This document shows positions 25,832 to 35,101 of a DNA stretch of 64,000 nt, piece by piece. The notes beneath the pieces were generated by a model. The model was given only the letters and a program-made list of their open reading frames with translations, was not told the DNA's origin and ran no database searches. This DNA comes from Ignavibacteriales bacterium. GTDB taxonomy: Bacteria; Bacteroidota; Ignavibacteria; Ignavibacteriales; Ignavibacteriaceae. Location: the NCBI GenBank assembly GCA_003538625.1, contig DPRR01000028.1:1-64000 (forward strand). The letters are read 5' to 3'. The translations under genes were made by a program, and so were the position numbers. The stretch's first letter is position 1. Every line of letters starts with the position of its first letter.

Positions 25832-26719
25832 TTATCCGTGAAATTCTTTTCGCTTATTTTTGCTCGCTCTGCACTCCGTTGAACAGCAGTACTCATTTTC
25901 AATTTTACAATCATGGCAGCAGACAATAATTTTATCACAATCAATGTTGTGGCAATTAATATGATATGAAGCCGGTTTGCCGCAGTAATGACAATTAGCA
26001 GTGTATTTTAATTCTTCTTTTGTGTTGGGTTCAAAAATTCTGCGATCATCAAACACAAACATTGCACCTTCCCAGTAAGTATCAGGAAACCTCTGAATGT
26101 AATTCAAAATTCCACCGTCAATCTGGTAGACATCTTTAAAACCTTTTTCACGCATGTAGGCTGAGGCTTTTTCACATCTTATACCGCCTGTACAATATGT
26201 AACTATAGTTTTATCCTTATACTCATTTAATGAATCAACAACTTTTGGCCATTCTCTAAAATGAGTTATTTGTGGAGTTAAAGCATTCTTGAATTTGCCG
26301 ATTTTGCTTTCGTACCAGTTGCGTGCATCCACAATTATAAAATCTTTTTTGTCTTCATAAAATTTAAGAAGCTGTTCAGGAGTTAGTTTTGGTGCAGTGT
26401 GTTCAGGTTTTGTTTTCATCAAACCGGAATTTACAATTTCTTCCTTAACTCTAACATGCATTTTACGGAAAGCAATTTTATCAGCAGGAGTTTCCTTAAA
26501 CCAAACGTCTTCAAAAATCTTATAGCTTCTCAAATGATTTTTATAATTACCAGTAGTCACATCATCACCGAAAACAGAACCATTAATTCCTTCGTTTGCA
26601 AGATAAACTTTACCTTTAACATTATTTTCTACGCACCATTGAAGATGATCTTTAGCTAATGACTCGGGATCTTCAATCCATACATATTTATAGAACGATA
26701 TTACTTTATGATTATTCAT
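25832..26719 (-). CDS. trhO: tRNA uridine(34) hydroxylase TrhO (rhodanese family)
   Basis: Uses oxygen to form 5-hydroxyuridine at position 34 of several tRNAs. The 295 residues show the N-terminal acylphosphatase-like domain (ANEGINGSVFG near 41-51), a rhodanese domain about 115-215 with the active-site loop CTGGIRC (176-182), and a C-terminal cysteine/histidine cluster (CHYCGKPASYHINC, then CCHDC and CCSTEC) that looks like a zinc site. Order and length are as in YceA/TrhO. A U32 protein of the oxygen-independent TrhP type is also present at 11-12 kb. Confidence 0.94.
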   Translation of the reverse strand: MNNHKVISFYKYVWIEDPESLAKDHLQWCVENNVKGKVYLANEGINGSVFGDDVTTGNYKNHLRSYKIFEDVWFKETPADKIAFRKMHVRVKEEIVNSGLMKTKPEHTAPKLTPEQLLKFYEDKKDFIIVDARNWYESKIGKFKNALTPQITHFREWPKVVDSLNEYKDKTIVTYCTGGIRCEKASAYMREKGFKDVYQIDGGILNYIQRFPDTYWEGAMFVFDDRRIFEPNTKEELKYTANCHYCGKPASYHINCHNIDCDKIIVCCHDCKIENEYCCSTECRASKNKRKEFHG

Positions 26720-26755
26720 ATACCTTTTAAATTATTGTTTCTCAGTTCAATGTTT

Positions 26756-28156
26756 TTATTCTCCCTGTGCTTTAGTATATCCCAACTCGTCATCGAAAAG
26801 CTGCAGCTTTTCAATGTGCATCCATTTAATTCCTGCGGCGGATATTTCTCTAATTAAATCAAAAATTTCCTCATCACCAATATTTAAATAATTACCATTT
26901 TCATCAGCGGCAACATATCTGCATCTATGGTGATCAACCAGCCAGATTTTTGGAATGACACCAGGATAAACTTTCGTTCCCCGGTTGGAAATCATCTTTA
27001 ATTTTAAGTGATCAGCTTTTTCCGGCATTTCAGGAATTCCTTTTGGGTTTTCCACAAACACATCTACACCATGACAATATTCTTCAACTTCTTTATAAGT
27101 TTTAAGCAATGATGTTGTAATTCTAACCGGTGTTGGATTGTTAAATTCATTTTCAACTACAGGATCAATATTGGATATAATTGCTTTTGTAAATTCTTTA
27201 GTGTTTGCTTTTCCACCAAGATCGCCCGTTTTAATTCCATCTTTTAATGTTTGAATAAGTGCATTTTCAATTCGGGTTTTAGTTTTATGAAGCCCTAAAT
27301 GTTGAAGCATTTGAAATGATGAAAGTAAAAGTGCTGTTGGATTTGCAATTCCTTTCCCTGCAATATCAGGAGCTGAACCATGAACTGATTCAAATATCGC
27401 AGAAAATTCTCCGATGTTTCCACCCGGCGCAACGCCAAGTCCGCCTACCAATCCTGCACATAAATCACTAACGATATCACCATATAAATTTGGAAGAACC
27501 AAAACATCAAATCTTTCAGGATTTGTAACTAACTGCATGCAAGTGTTATCAACAATTAAATCGCTCGATTGGATTTCGGGATAATCAGCCGCAACTTCAT
27601 AAAAACATTTTAGAAATAATCCATCGGTTATTTTATGAATATTTGCTTTATGCACAGCTAAAACTTTTTTTCTGCCGTAAAGTTTTGCCATTTCAAAAGC
27701 GTACTTCGCAATTCTTATTGAACCGGGACGGGTAATTAACTTTAATCCCTGTGCTACACTGGCAGTCTGATGATGTTCAATTCCACTGTATGTGTCTTCA
27801 ATATTTTCTCTAACAATAATCAGATCCACATTATCAAACCGGGTTCTAACTCCTGGTAAAGATTTTGCAGGTCTAACATTTGCAAAGAGTTCCAGTGTGG
27901 TTCTTAAAGTTACATTTACAGATTTATGTCCGGTGCCAACCGGAGTTGTAGTTGGTCCTTTTAACGCCACCTGATATTTTTCAATAGCATCCAGAGTTTC
28001 CTGCGGAATACCTGTCGGATATTTATCTATAACACTTAATCCCGCTTGTCTCCCGACCCATTCAACCGGAACTTTTGCAGCATCAAAAATTTCAACAACT
28101 GCGTCTGAAATCTCCGGACCAATACCATCACCTTTTATTAATACTACTTTAAACAT
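26756..28156 (-). CDS. icd: Isocitrate dehydrogenase (NADP), Thermus/Rickettsia type
   Basis: Oxidatively decarboxylates isocitrate in the TCA cycle. The 466 residues have the beta-decarboxylating dehydrogenase core: GDGIGPEI near the start, substrate loop LRTTLELFANVRPAKSLPG, VRENIEDTYSG, the catalytic lysine in HKANIHKITDG, the nucleotide-binding NLYGDIVSDLCAGL-GGLGVAPGGNIG and ESVHGSAPDIAGKGIANPTA. Beyond about residue 335 there is a C-terminal extension found in the T. thermophilus/alpha-proteobacterial type. Coenzyme choice (NADP over NAD) is inferred from that grouping. It lies alone between trhO and a sensor kinase. Confidence 0.93.
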   Translation of the reverse strand: MFKVVLIKGDGIGPEISDAVVEIFDAAKVPVEWVGRQAGLSVIDKYPTGIPQETLDAIEKYQVALKGPTTTPVGTGHKSVNVTLRTTLELFANVRPAKSLPGVRTRFDNVDLIIVRENIEDTYSGIEHHQTASVAQGLKLITRPGSIRIAKYAFEMAKLYGRKKVLAVHKANIHKITDGLFLKCFYEVAADYPEIQSSDLIVDNTCMQLVTNPERFDVLVLPNLYGDIVSDLCAGLVGGLGVAPGGNIGEFSAIFESVHGSAPDIAGKGIANPTALLLSSFQMLQHLGLHKTKTRIENALIQTLKDGIKTGDLGGKANTKEFTKAIISNIDPVVENEFNNPTPVRITTSLLKTYKEVEEYCHGVDVFVENPKGIPEMPEKADHLKLKMISNRGTKVYPGVIPKIWLVDHHRCRYVAADENGNYLNIGDEEIFDLIREISAAGIKWMHIEKLQLFDDELGYTKAQGE

Positions 28157-28278
28157 TTCTATCCTTAAAAATATAATTCTGTTGAAATGAATTGTAATCA
28201 GATATGCAAATATAATCTTTTGAAGACGGGATTATATAAACAAAATAAGTTTTCGATCAATTTTAAAGGAAATGAAGA

Positions 28279-30219
28279 TTAATTATAAGATTTGTATTTG
28301 TTTTCGATTTCTTTGGTTTGTGAAAAATCCAATTCTTTATCAAAAACTACAGAAAAGACGGAACCAATATTTTTTTCACTTTCAACAATTATTTCTGCAT
28401 GGTTAAGTTCTAAATATTTTTTTACCAGTGCCAAGCCCAGCCCGTTTCCCTCAAATTCTCTTTTATATCCGCTATCTTCCTGAGAAAAAGGTACAAACAT
28501 TTTTTGAAGATATTCCTGGCTCATTCCAATTCCGCTGTCTCTAATTTCAACTTTAACCTTACTATTTTTAATGTTCTTAACATAAACCTCAACATATCCT
28601 TTTAAAGTATACTTGATAGCATTATTGATAAGATTTTGAAACACCTGATTAACAGTATATCTATCTGCAATAACAAATGCACTATCTTCATTATGTGTAA
28701 GTTTAAGTTTTAAACCTTTATCATCACTTAATGATTTGAACTCGTTAACCATATTTTTCAGATCAGGAAGAATATCAAATTTTTCAAATGTGGCTTTATA
28801 GTTTCCGCTTTGCACAGATGACATGCTTAAAATCATATCAATGGTTCTTTGCAATCTTCTGCCGGCGCTTTTTACGGAATCCAAAATAATTTTTAAATCT
28901 TCATCCTCACTGGAAATTTCATCAGCAATTAATGGTATAGAAGTTAAAATAACATTTAGGGGAGTTCTTATTTCGTGGGACATTTGCGCAAGGAAAGCTG
29001 ACTTAAGTTTATCAGATTCTTCTGCTTTAGTAAGTGCATCAACTAATTCTCTTTGAACGCGTTTTATTTCAGAGATATCAAGAATCTGCATAACATAATG
29101 CAGCACTTTCCCCTTGTCATCAATAACGGAAACTGATTTTACAATTACGTGAATTTCTTTTCCTTCTTTTTTTAGGAGTATTTTTTCAGAGTTGATATCT
29201 GCAACAGGGTTTCCATCCAAATCAAAAGTGGCATTGCTAAATCCTTCAAGATCATTCTGCTCAAATAAATATTTTATCGGAATTCCAATAACTTCTTCTC
29301 TTTCAAATCCGATTGTGTCACAAAAAGATTTATTTACACTTATTATTTTTCCTTCCGTCGATATAATCACAATACCAATTGGTGCATTTTGAAATACAAG
29401 TCTGAATTGTTCTTCACTTTTTTGAAGTGAAATTTCAGCTTTCTTTCTCTGATTTATTTCAAAATTTAATTCTGCAATTTTATCTTTAAAAACATCGTGC
29501 AGCTTTTTATTTAAGTTCTCTACCTCATTTGAAGACTTATCCAATTCGGACAAGAGAAATTTTACCCTGTCTTCAATAATGCCCAATTCATCCTTCTTGT
29601 ATCTTTTAGATTTATTAGGTTCCCTAGTTTGAGGAGCAGAATCAAGAGCTTTTAAAATTTTTGAAAGTGGGCGAAATGAAATTGAGCTTAGGAAATATGT
29701 AAAAACCATCCCGGCCATCAGAATAGACAAACTGAACAAAGCAGTTAATAGTCTGTTTTTATAAATAGCCTGTGCATCTTCTCCGGATGCAAATCCAACA
29801 TAAATCTTTCCTGAAAAATTTTTACCGTTTATAGGTAGTCTTACCCGATACACTTTTTCATCCTTTGAAATACCTTCTCCACCGGCTTTAGAAAGTATAT
29901 AAAGATTCTGCTCTGCAATTTGCAGATTTAATGCATCAAGTAATCTTCCTGTTGAGTCTTCTACAACCAGATAAACAGCACCATTTAAATCTAAAAGCCT
30001 ATTTATAATTTCCGCATCTGAAAATTTTCTTTCTGAAAATATTTGCGGGTTCTGATTAAAATAATTTATAAATACGTCCGCCTTATATTTGTACTTATCA
30101 TTTATCTGTTCTTCATATTTATTTGTAAAATAGAAAAAGATAAAACCTGCAACTATTATAAAGAAAAGTGAAAACTGAATTGTTAACTTTAACTGAAGCT
30201 TTTGTGAATTGGACTTCAT
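28279..30219 (-). CDS. Membrane-bound sensor histidine kinase with PAS domain
   Basis: A 646-residue two-component kinase. Span 1 is about 10-31, an extracytoplasmic sensor about 32-155, span 2 about 157-180, a HAMP-like/coiled linker to 260, a PAS domain about 270-390, HisKA with phospho-acceptor H415 in MSHEIRTP, and HATPase with N-box around N532, G1 DSGIGMS (561-567) and G2 GNGLGLALV (591-599). All catalytic motifs are intact. No response regulator gene is next to it, so its partner lies elsewhere; the signal is unknown. The 197-base gap upstream of phr holds nothing clear. Confidence 0.94.
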   Translation of the reverse strand: MKSNSQKLQLKLTIQFSLFFIIVAGFIFFYFTNKYEEQINDKYKYKADVFINYFNQNPQIFSERKFSDAEIINRLLDLNGAVYLVVEDSTGRLLDALNLQIAEQNLYILSKAGGEGISKDEKVYRVRLPINGKNFSGKIYVGFASGEDAQAIYKNRLLTALFSLSILMAGMVFTYFLSSISFRPLSKILKALDSAPQTREPNKSKRYKKDELGIIEDRVKFLLSELDKSSNEVENLNKKLHDVFKDKIAELNFEINQRKKAEISLQKSEEQFRLVFQNAPIGIVIISTEGKIISVNKSFCDTIGFEREEVIGIPIKYLFEQNDLEGFSNATFDLDGNPVADINSEKILLKKEGKEIHVIVKSVSVIDDKGKVLHYVMQILDISEIKRVQRELVDALTKAEESDKLKSAFLAQMSHEIRTPLNVILTSIPLIADEISSEDEDLKIILDSVKSAGRRLQRTIDMILSMSSVQSGNYKATFEKFDILPDLKNMVNEFKSLSDDKGLKLKLTHNEDSAFVIADRYTVNQVFQNLINNAIKYTLKGYVEVYVKNIKNSKVKVEIRDSGIGMSQEYLQKMFVPFSQEDSGYKREFEGNGLGLALVKKYLELNHAEIIVESEKNIGSVFSVVFDKELDFSQTKEIENKYKSYN

Positions 30220-30416
30220 TTGGATTGACTATTTTTACTTGATTTACTCACTTTATCCTGACCATTTAAGATTATTGAAACAACAGTACTTAGCAACTTA
30301 AGTGCCGTTATAATAATACTTAAATATTTCTTTAATGTTAAAAATCCAACGGTTTAGCTGTTTTACTATGAGAAAATTGAGGGTTTTACTTCAATTTGTG
30401 AAAAAAATAAGCAATT

Positions 30417-31760
30417 TTAACTTGAATACTTATTGATGTATGCTTTAACATCAAATTTTTTCTCGGCGCCATTGCGATTCATATATCTTATTTTGCCATA
30501 GACTGTTCTCTCAAACCATGGGCGATCATGAATTCCGCCGATTGACCAGGCAATACCCGTATAACCATTTGGATCACGTCCATCAAGTTCATATTTATCA
30601 TTTAAATAAATTGCAATTTTTAATGCTTCTTCAGGAGATTTACTCCACTCCAAAATTTTCTTTGCCCAGTACATTCGCATATAACCGTGCATTTTACCTG
30701 TTTTAACCATTTGTACTTGGGCAGCATTCCACAAATCTTCATGAGTTTTTGCATGTTCAAATTGCCTAAGTGTATAAACAAATTCCCTCTCATCTTTTCG
30801 ATGTTCATTCAATGAAGTTTTTGCCCAATCATGAAATCCCTCGAATGAATCATAATTTTTATTGAAGTAGCAAAAATTATCGGCAAGTTCGCGGCGAACA
30901 ATAAGTTCCTCCAGAAAAGATTTTTCAGATTCCTTATTTCCATTTATTCTTTGTGTTTCCAATGCAACACGCTGAGCTGATATTTGACCAAAGTGTAAAT
31001 AAGGAGAAAGATTTGATTGCCCATCTTTTGTTGGATCGTTTCTTAATTCGTTATAATTCTCGAATTTATTTTTAAGAAAATCCGTTAGTGATTTTAATGC
31101 TGCCGATTCTCCCGGTTTTATCCAATCAACTTCTATTACATCACGATTTACTTTTAATGATTTATCAACTTTATGCCAATTGATTTTTTCAGATAAGAAT
31201 TCATTATTGCTCATTTTTTTCAGTGGTGGAAACTCATCCATAAATTCTATTAGTGCTTTATGGATCTTAGGTCTGATTGTATAAGCCGCAAATTCCAATT
31301 TATCTGAAGCATGTAAACAAGGTACAATATTATGCGAATCAACTTCATAAAATGGAATTTTAATTTTCTTTGCAACATAACGTTTCCAAATTCTTTTTAT
31401 TTTTAGCGGATCAAAATCTGAAACAAGGATTGATGAATTAGTGTTTGTAATAAACCCTGGAATTTCGTTTTCAGGTTTTCCAGTTAGAAGAAAAAAAGAA
31501 ATGTTGTATTTGTATAATTCGGATTCAACTTTTTGTAATCCTTTTAACATAAATCCATATTGGCGTATAGTTGCGTCCAGAAAATCAGGAACAAGATTAA
31601 ACATAACAACTAAAGGTTTTTTCTTTTCTAATGCAAGCTGCTGCGCATACAATAATGTCCAATTATCGTGCACACGCTGGTCACGACTCATCCAATAAAC
31701 AACTGGTCCGTTGGTCTCTTCCCCATATTGAAGTAAGCGAATTCTTTTTTCGTTAATCAT
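30417..31760 (-). CDS. Class II CPD photolyase
   Basis: Repairs cyclobutane pyrimidine dimers using light and FAD. The 447 residues match class II photolyases: an N-terminal antenna domain starting VVYWMSRDQRVHDNWTLLYA, then a helical FAD domain with SPYLHFGQISAQ, EELIVRRELADNFC, MHGYMRMYWAKKILEW, YELDGRDPNGYTGIAWSIGG and HDRPW. These C-terminal strings are characteristic of class II and not of class I. I chose the ATG at 31760 because a longer frame would overlap xthA by 125 bases. It begins four bases after the xthA stop, so the two DNA-repair genes form an operon. Confidence 0.95.
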   Translation of the reverse strand: MINEKRIRLLQYGEETNGPVVYWMSRDQRVHDNWTLLYAQQLALEKKKPLVVMFNLVPDFLDATIRQYGFMLKGLQKVESELYKYNISFFLLTGKPENEIPGFITNTNSSILVSDFDPLKIKRIWKRYVAKKIKIPFYEVDSHNIVPCLHASDKLEFAAYTIRPKIHKALIEFMDEFPPLKKMSNNEFLSEKINWHKVDKSLKVNRDVIEVDWIKPGESAALKSLTDFLKNKFENYNELRNDPTKDGQSNLSPYLHFGQISAQRVALETQRINGNKESEKSFLEELIVRRELADNFCYFNKNYDSFEGFHDWAKTSLNEHRKDEREFVYTLRQFEHAKTHEDLWNAAQVQMVKTGKMHGYMRMYWAKKILEWSKSPEEALKIAIYLNDKYELDGRDPNGYTGIAWSIGGIHDRPWFERTVYGKIRYMNRNGAEKKFDVKAYINKYSS

Positions 31761-31764
31761 TAGA

Positions 31765-32541
31765 TCAAACTTCAATCTCAATTCCAACAGGACAGTGATC
31801 AGAGCCCATAACATCGGGCAGAATAAAAGCATCTTTAACATTTTTTTTGAAATTGTCAGACACAAAAAAGTAATCGATTCTCCAGCCAACGTTTCTATCC
31901 CGGGCCCGGGTTACCATATCCCACCAGGTATATTGTTCGGGCTCGCTGTTAAAAATTCTAAATGTATCATGATAACCGTTGGAAAAAAACTTATCAATCC
32001 ATTCTCTTTCTATTGGAAGAAAGCCGCTTACCTTTTCATTTTCTTTAGGGCGGGCTAAGTCTATTTCTTTATGTGCAGTGTTTACATCACCGCAAATTAC
32101 AAGCTTCTTTTTATTGGCTACTAAATTATTTGCATATTCATGAAATGCATCGTAAAAATCCATTTTGTACTGCAATCGTTCTTCATTCTTTTTTCCATTA
32201 GGATAGTAAATATTAATCAGGACAAAATGCTTGTAGTCAGCGATGATAATTCTTCCTTCATCATCAAATCTGGGAATCCCAAAACCGCGCTCAACTTTTA
32301 AAGGTTCTTGCTTTGTATAGATTGCTACTCCGCTATAACCTTTTTTAACTATTGAAGACGAAAAATAAGATTTGTAACCATTAATGTTTAATAACTCTTC
32401 AGACAATTGTTCCGGAGATGCTTTTGTTTCCTGCAAACAAAGAATATCGGGATTTTCTTTTAACACCCAATCAACAAATCCTTTTTTCTGAATTGCACGA
32501 ATACCATTGACATTCCAGGAGAGTAATTTAAATTTTTTCAT
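31765..32541 (-). CDS. xthA: Exodeoxyribonuclease III / AP endonuclease
   Basis: Cuts DNA at abasic sites and removes 3' blocks in base-excision repair. The 258 residues have all the signatures: LLSWNVNGIRA, the catalytic glutamate in LCLQETKA, YSGVAIYTK, the GDVNTAHKEIDLARP metal/phosphate site, the WW-x-MVTRARDRNVGWRIDYFF region and GSDHCPVGIEI at the end. Length is normal. The photolyase gene follows on the same transcript. Confidence 0.97.
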   Translation of the reverse strand: MKKFKLLSWNVNGIRAIQKKGFVDWVLKENPDILCLQETKASPEQLSEELLNINGYKSYFSSSIVKKGYSGVAIYTKQEPLKVERGFGIPRFDDEGRIIIADYKHFVLINIYYPNGKKNEERLQYKMDFYDAFHEYANNLVANKKKLVICGDVNTAHKEIDLARPKENEKVSGFLPIEREWIDKFFSNGYHDTFRIFNSEPEQYTWWDMVTRARDRNVGWRIDYFFVSDNFKKNVKDAFILPDVMGSDHCPVGIEIEV

Positions 32542-32606
32542 TTAACCAATTTTCCTAATCTAATTTTTATAAAATAAAGTTAATAAATCATCTTACGCAA
32601 ATTGTG

Positions 32607-32684
32607 AAACCTTCGAGGTCTAGCTAAAAAAGCAGTTAAAATAATATAATAATTCTCAATTATTTCGGTAAACCTCGAAGGTTT
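32607..32684. repeat. Inverted repeat AAACCTTCGAGGT ... ACCTCGAAGGTTT
   Basis: Two perfect 13-base arms (32607-32619 and 32672-32684), 52 bases apart, fill the gap between xthA and the next - strand gene. A repeat of this type occurs in other genomes of this group as I remember them. It could be a terminator-like structure or a small non-autonomous element; a terminator is less likely because the loop is long. Confidence 0.7.
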
Positions 32685-32697
32685 TTATCATATATCT

Positions 32698-33576
32698 TTA
32701 TAATGCAAAGTTAATAATCAATCCCCAGCTAATTGCAGATCCCAGTGTAAGAAATAAAATTTTAATAGATGTTTTAATTTCTCCATCTTTAAATAATACT
32801 ATTGGTCCAAATCCTGCACCTGAACTTAATCCCGCAATTGTGGCTCCCAGCGATAACCCGGTGTGTAAAAATGCTTCGGCAATTGCAATCGATGCAGCAC
32901 AGTTGGGAATCAATCCGAATACTGCTGCAATAAAAATTTGAATTTTAGGATTTACATTTAATGATTCCATCAATTCAGCAGAATGTGTAAAAGCAAGCAG
33001 CGAAGCAATGATAATAGTAATTACAAATACCCAGAAATAAATCCTGAAAGTTCTTTTTAAACTATGGATAGTTATTTCCCAGTATCTTGTTTTATGCAGC
33101 TCAACGTCAATCTCCACAGCGTGAGATGATTTTATCTCCGGAGCTTTTCCTTCATAAAATTTTTGGGATAATAAGAAATCGATAAGATATCCGGAAGTAA
33201 CGCCAATTAATAATTTTAATCCAAGTATATAAAAAATATAAATCGCATGCTCACGATTTGCAATTAAAACGGGTAAAGCTTCATCAGAAGTTGCAAGGTA
33301 TGTTGCAATCAATGTTCCGATTGAAACTCTGCGTGTTAAAAAAAGCGAAGTGACAAAAACAGACATCCCGCATTCGGGTATTAAACCAAGTAAAGTTCCT
33401 GCAAGCGGACCCATTGGACCTGAAATTTTAAGATAGGAAATTAAATCTAGCTGTTTGGTATGTGAAAAATATTCTAAAGCAAAATAAAGTATAAACAGAA
33501 TTGGAATCATTAAATAAGTATCCCCTAAGGAACCTAAAATAATTTCCCAAATATTTGAATAAGAATGCGTGTGCAT
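32698..33576 (-). CDS. ArsP_2-type ten-span permease, putative arsenic/manganese exporter
   Basis: A 292-residue inner-membrane protein with two homologous halves. Each half has a GLIPECGMSVFV / GLIPNCAASIAI motif (residues about 64-75 and 219-230) at a membrane span, followed by an L-G-A/T-L-I-A/T stretch, the mark of the ArsP_2/putative manganese-transporter family. A His-rich start MHTHSYS might bind metal. It lies upstream of a ferrous-iron/metal-regulator block, which supports a metal substrate, but which metal is not settled. No riboswitch of the yybP-ykoY type is seen in the 79-base leader. Confidence 0.75.
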   Translation of the reverse strand: MHTHSYSNIWEIILGSLGDTYLMIPILFILYFALEYFSHTKQLDLISYLKISGPMGPLAGTLLGLIPECGMSVFVTSLFLTRRVSIGTLIATYLATSDEALPVLIANREHAIYIFYILGLKLLIGVTSGYLIDFLLSQKFYEGKAPEIKSSHAVEIDVELHKTRYWEITIHSLKRTFRIYFWVFVITIIIASLLAFTHSAELMESLNVNPKIQIFIAAVFGLIPNCAASIAIAEAFLHTGLSLGATIAGLSSGAGFGPIVLFKDGEIKTSIKILFLTLGSAISWGLIINFAL

Positions 33577-33655
33577 TAAAAGTTATATTATAAATGAATG
33601 TGCAAAAATAGGAAATTCAATAAACAATAAGACAAAATAGTAATCGTTGTAACTA

Positions 33656-35080
33656 TTAAAATATCAAGCGCCAAATTTGTGTTACAAAAAATGTTATCGT
33701 AAATCCCATCGCTATTGGAAGCAGGGTCGAGATAACTGTCCACTTTACACTTTTAGTTTCTTTGTAGATTGTAAAAATTGTTGTTGAGCACGGATTGTGA
33801 AGCAGACTAAACAACATCAAATTAATTCCGGTCAGCAATGTCCATCCACCAGCCTGAAGGATTGCGGCAGTATCTGTAACTGAATCCAGTTCAAACATAA
33901 CCCCGCTGCCTGCACCAACGCTCATCATTCCAAGTTTTGCAACAGTAAGCATAAGCACTGTTGGAATGACAATTTCATTTGCGGGAATTGCAATTATATA
34001 CGCAAGCAGAATTATTCCATTAAGACCAAATATAAATGCAAAAGGATTGGACCAGTTAATAAAATGATTAGCAACCGAAACTCCATCAATATTAATATTT
34101 GCAACTAACCAGATTACCATTCCTGCAGGAACTGCAAAAACAATTGCACGCCACAAAACAAATATTGTTCGGCTAATTAATGAAGTATAAAGAGTTTGTA
34201 ATATTCTTGGTGGACGATAGGGCGGTAATTCTAAACTGAAAGCAGATGCCTCGCCTTTTAGCAATGTTCTTGATAATCCCCATGAAACTAATAGGCTAAA
34301 CACTATTCCAAGCACAGCAATAAAAACAACTGCAGCTGCGGAAACAATTCCAGCAAGATATGCCGGTGCAGCTCCGCCAATAAAAATTGTTGCAATTAAA
34401 ATTTGTGTCGGCCATCTACCATTACACAAAGAAAAATTATTTGTAATGATTGCAATTAATCTTTCACGCGGTGAATCAATAACTCTTGTTGCAACTACTC
34501 CTGCAGCATTACACCCGAAACCCATAGCCATTGTTAATGCTTGCCTTCCGTGTGCACCAACTTTTTTATATAGCGGATCCATATTAAATGCAACCCTGGG
34601 TAGATAACCAAAATCTTCAAGCAAAGTATAAATTGGAAAAAAAATTGCCATTGGGGGCAGCATTACACTTATGACCCATGCCATAGAAAGATATGCGCCG
34701 TCAATCAGCACTCCGCTTAACCACCACGGAAAACCAATTGAGTTGGCCATATTTTTTAATGCCGGATGCAGAGTATCAACAAGTAAATTTGCAATTAAAC
34801 CTGAAGGAATGTTTGCACCCTGAATTGTAAGCCAGAATACTACAGCAAGAATCAAAAACATTATTGGAAAACCGAGATACTTGCTTGTAAGTATTTTATC
34901 TAAAGTTCTATCCAGACTAAACGCAGGTTTCTTATCCGGATAGAGTACAACCTTGCTTGCAATAGATGTTGCATTTTCATAGATGGACTCCATTAAAGTA
35001 TCGTGCAAATTATCTCCGACCTCCCACCTGAGATTATTGGCAACTGCAAGAATTGATTCTCTTTTTATATTATCGTTCAT
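33656..35080 (-). CDS. feoB: FeoB membrane part (second half of a split FeoB)
   Basis: The 474-residue transmembrane portion of the ferrous iron transporter: an initial linker (RESILAVANNLRWEVGDNLHDTL), an amphipathic KLPAFSLDRTLDKIL-type segment before span 1, two Gate halves with GFGCNAAGVVATR and NFSLCNGRWP, and a tail HNPCSTTIFTIYKETKSVKWT. Reading frame is the same as that of the GTPase part, and the two are parted only by the TAA at 35102-35104 and six sense codons before this ATG. This could be a two-subunit FeoB, a nonsense mutation rescued by reinitiation, or read-through. Confidence 0.9.
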   Translation of the reverse strand: MNDNIKRESILAVANNLRWEVGDNLHDTLMESIYENATSIASKVVLYPDKKPAFSLDRTLDKILTSKYLGFPIMFLILAVVFWLTIQGANIPSGLIANLLVDTLHPALKNMANSIGFPWWLSGVLIDGAYLSMAWVISVMLPPMAIFFPIYTLLEDFGYLPRVAFNMDPLYKKVGAHGRQALTMAMGFGCNAAGVVATRVIDSPRERLIAIITNNFSLCNGRWPTQILIATIFIGGAAPAYLAGIVSAAAVVFIAVLGIVFSLLVSWGLSRTLLKGEASAFSLELPPYRPPRILQTLYTSLISRTIFVLWRAIVFAVPAGMVIWLVANINIDGVSVANHFINWSNPFAFIFGLNGIILLAYIIAIPANEIVIPTVLMLTVAKLGMMSVGAGSGVMFELDSVTDTAAILQAGGWTLLTGINLMLFSLLHNPCSTTIFTIYKETKSVKWTVISTLLPIAMGFTITFFVTQIWRLIF

Positions 35081-35101
35081 ATCATTTCTTCTAATTCTAT
35101 G

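Noticed and set aside
30417..31889. Longer photolyase frame starting at 31889
   Set aside because: It would overlap xthA by 125 bases; the photolyase family begins near the ATG at 31760.
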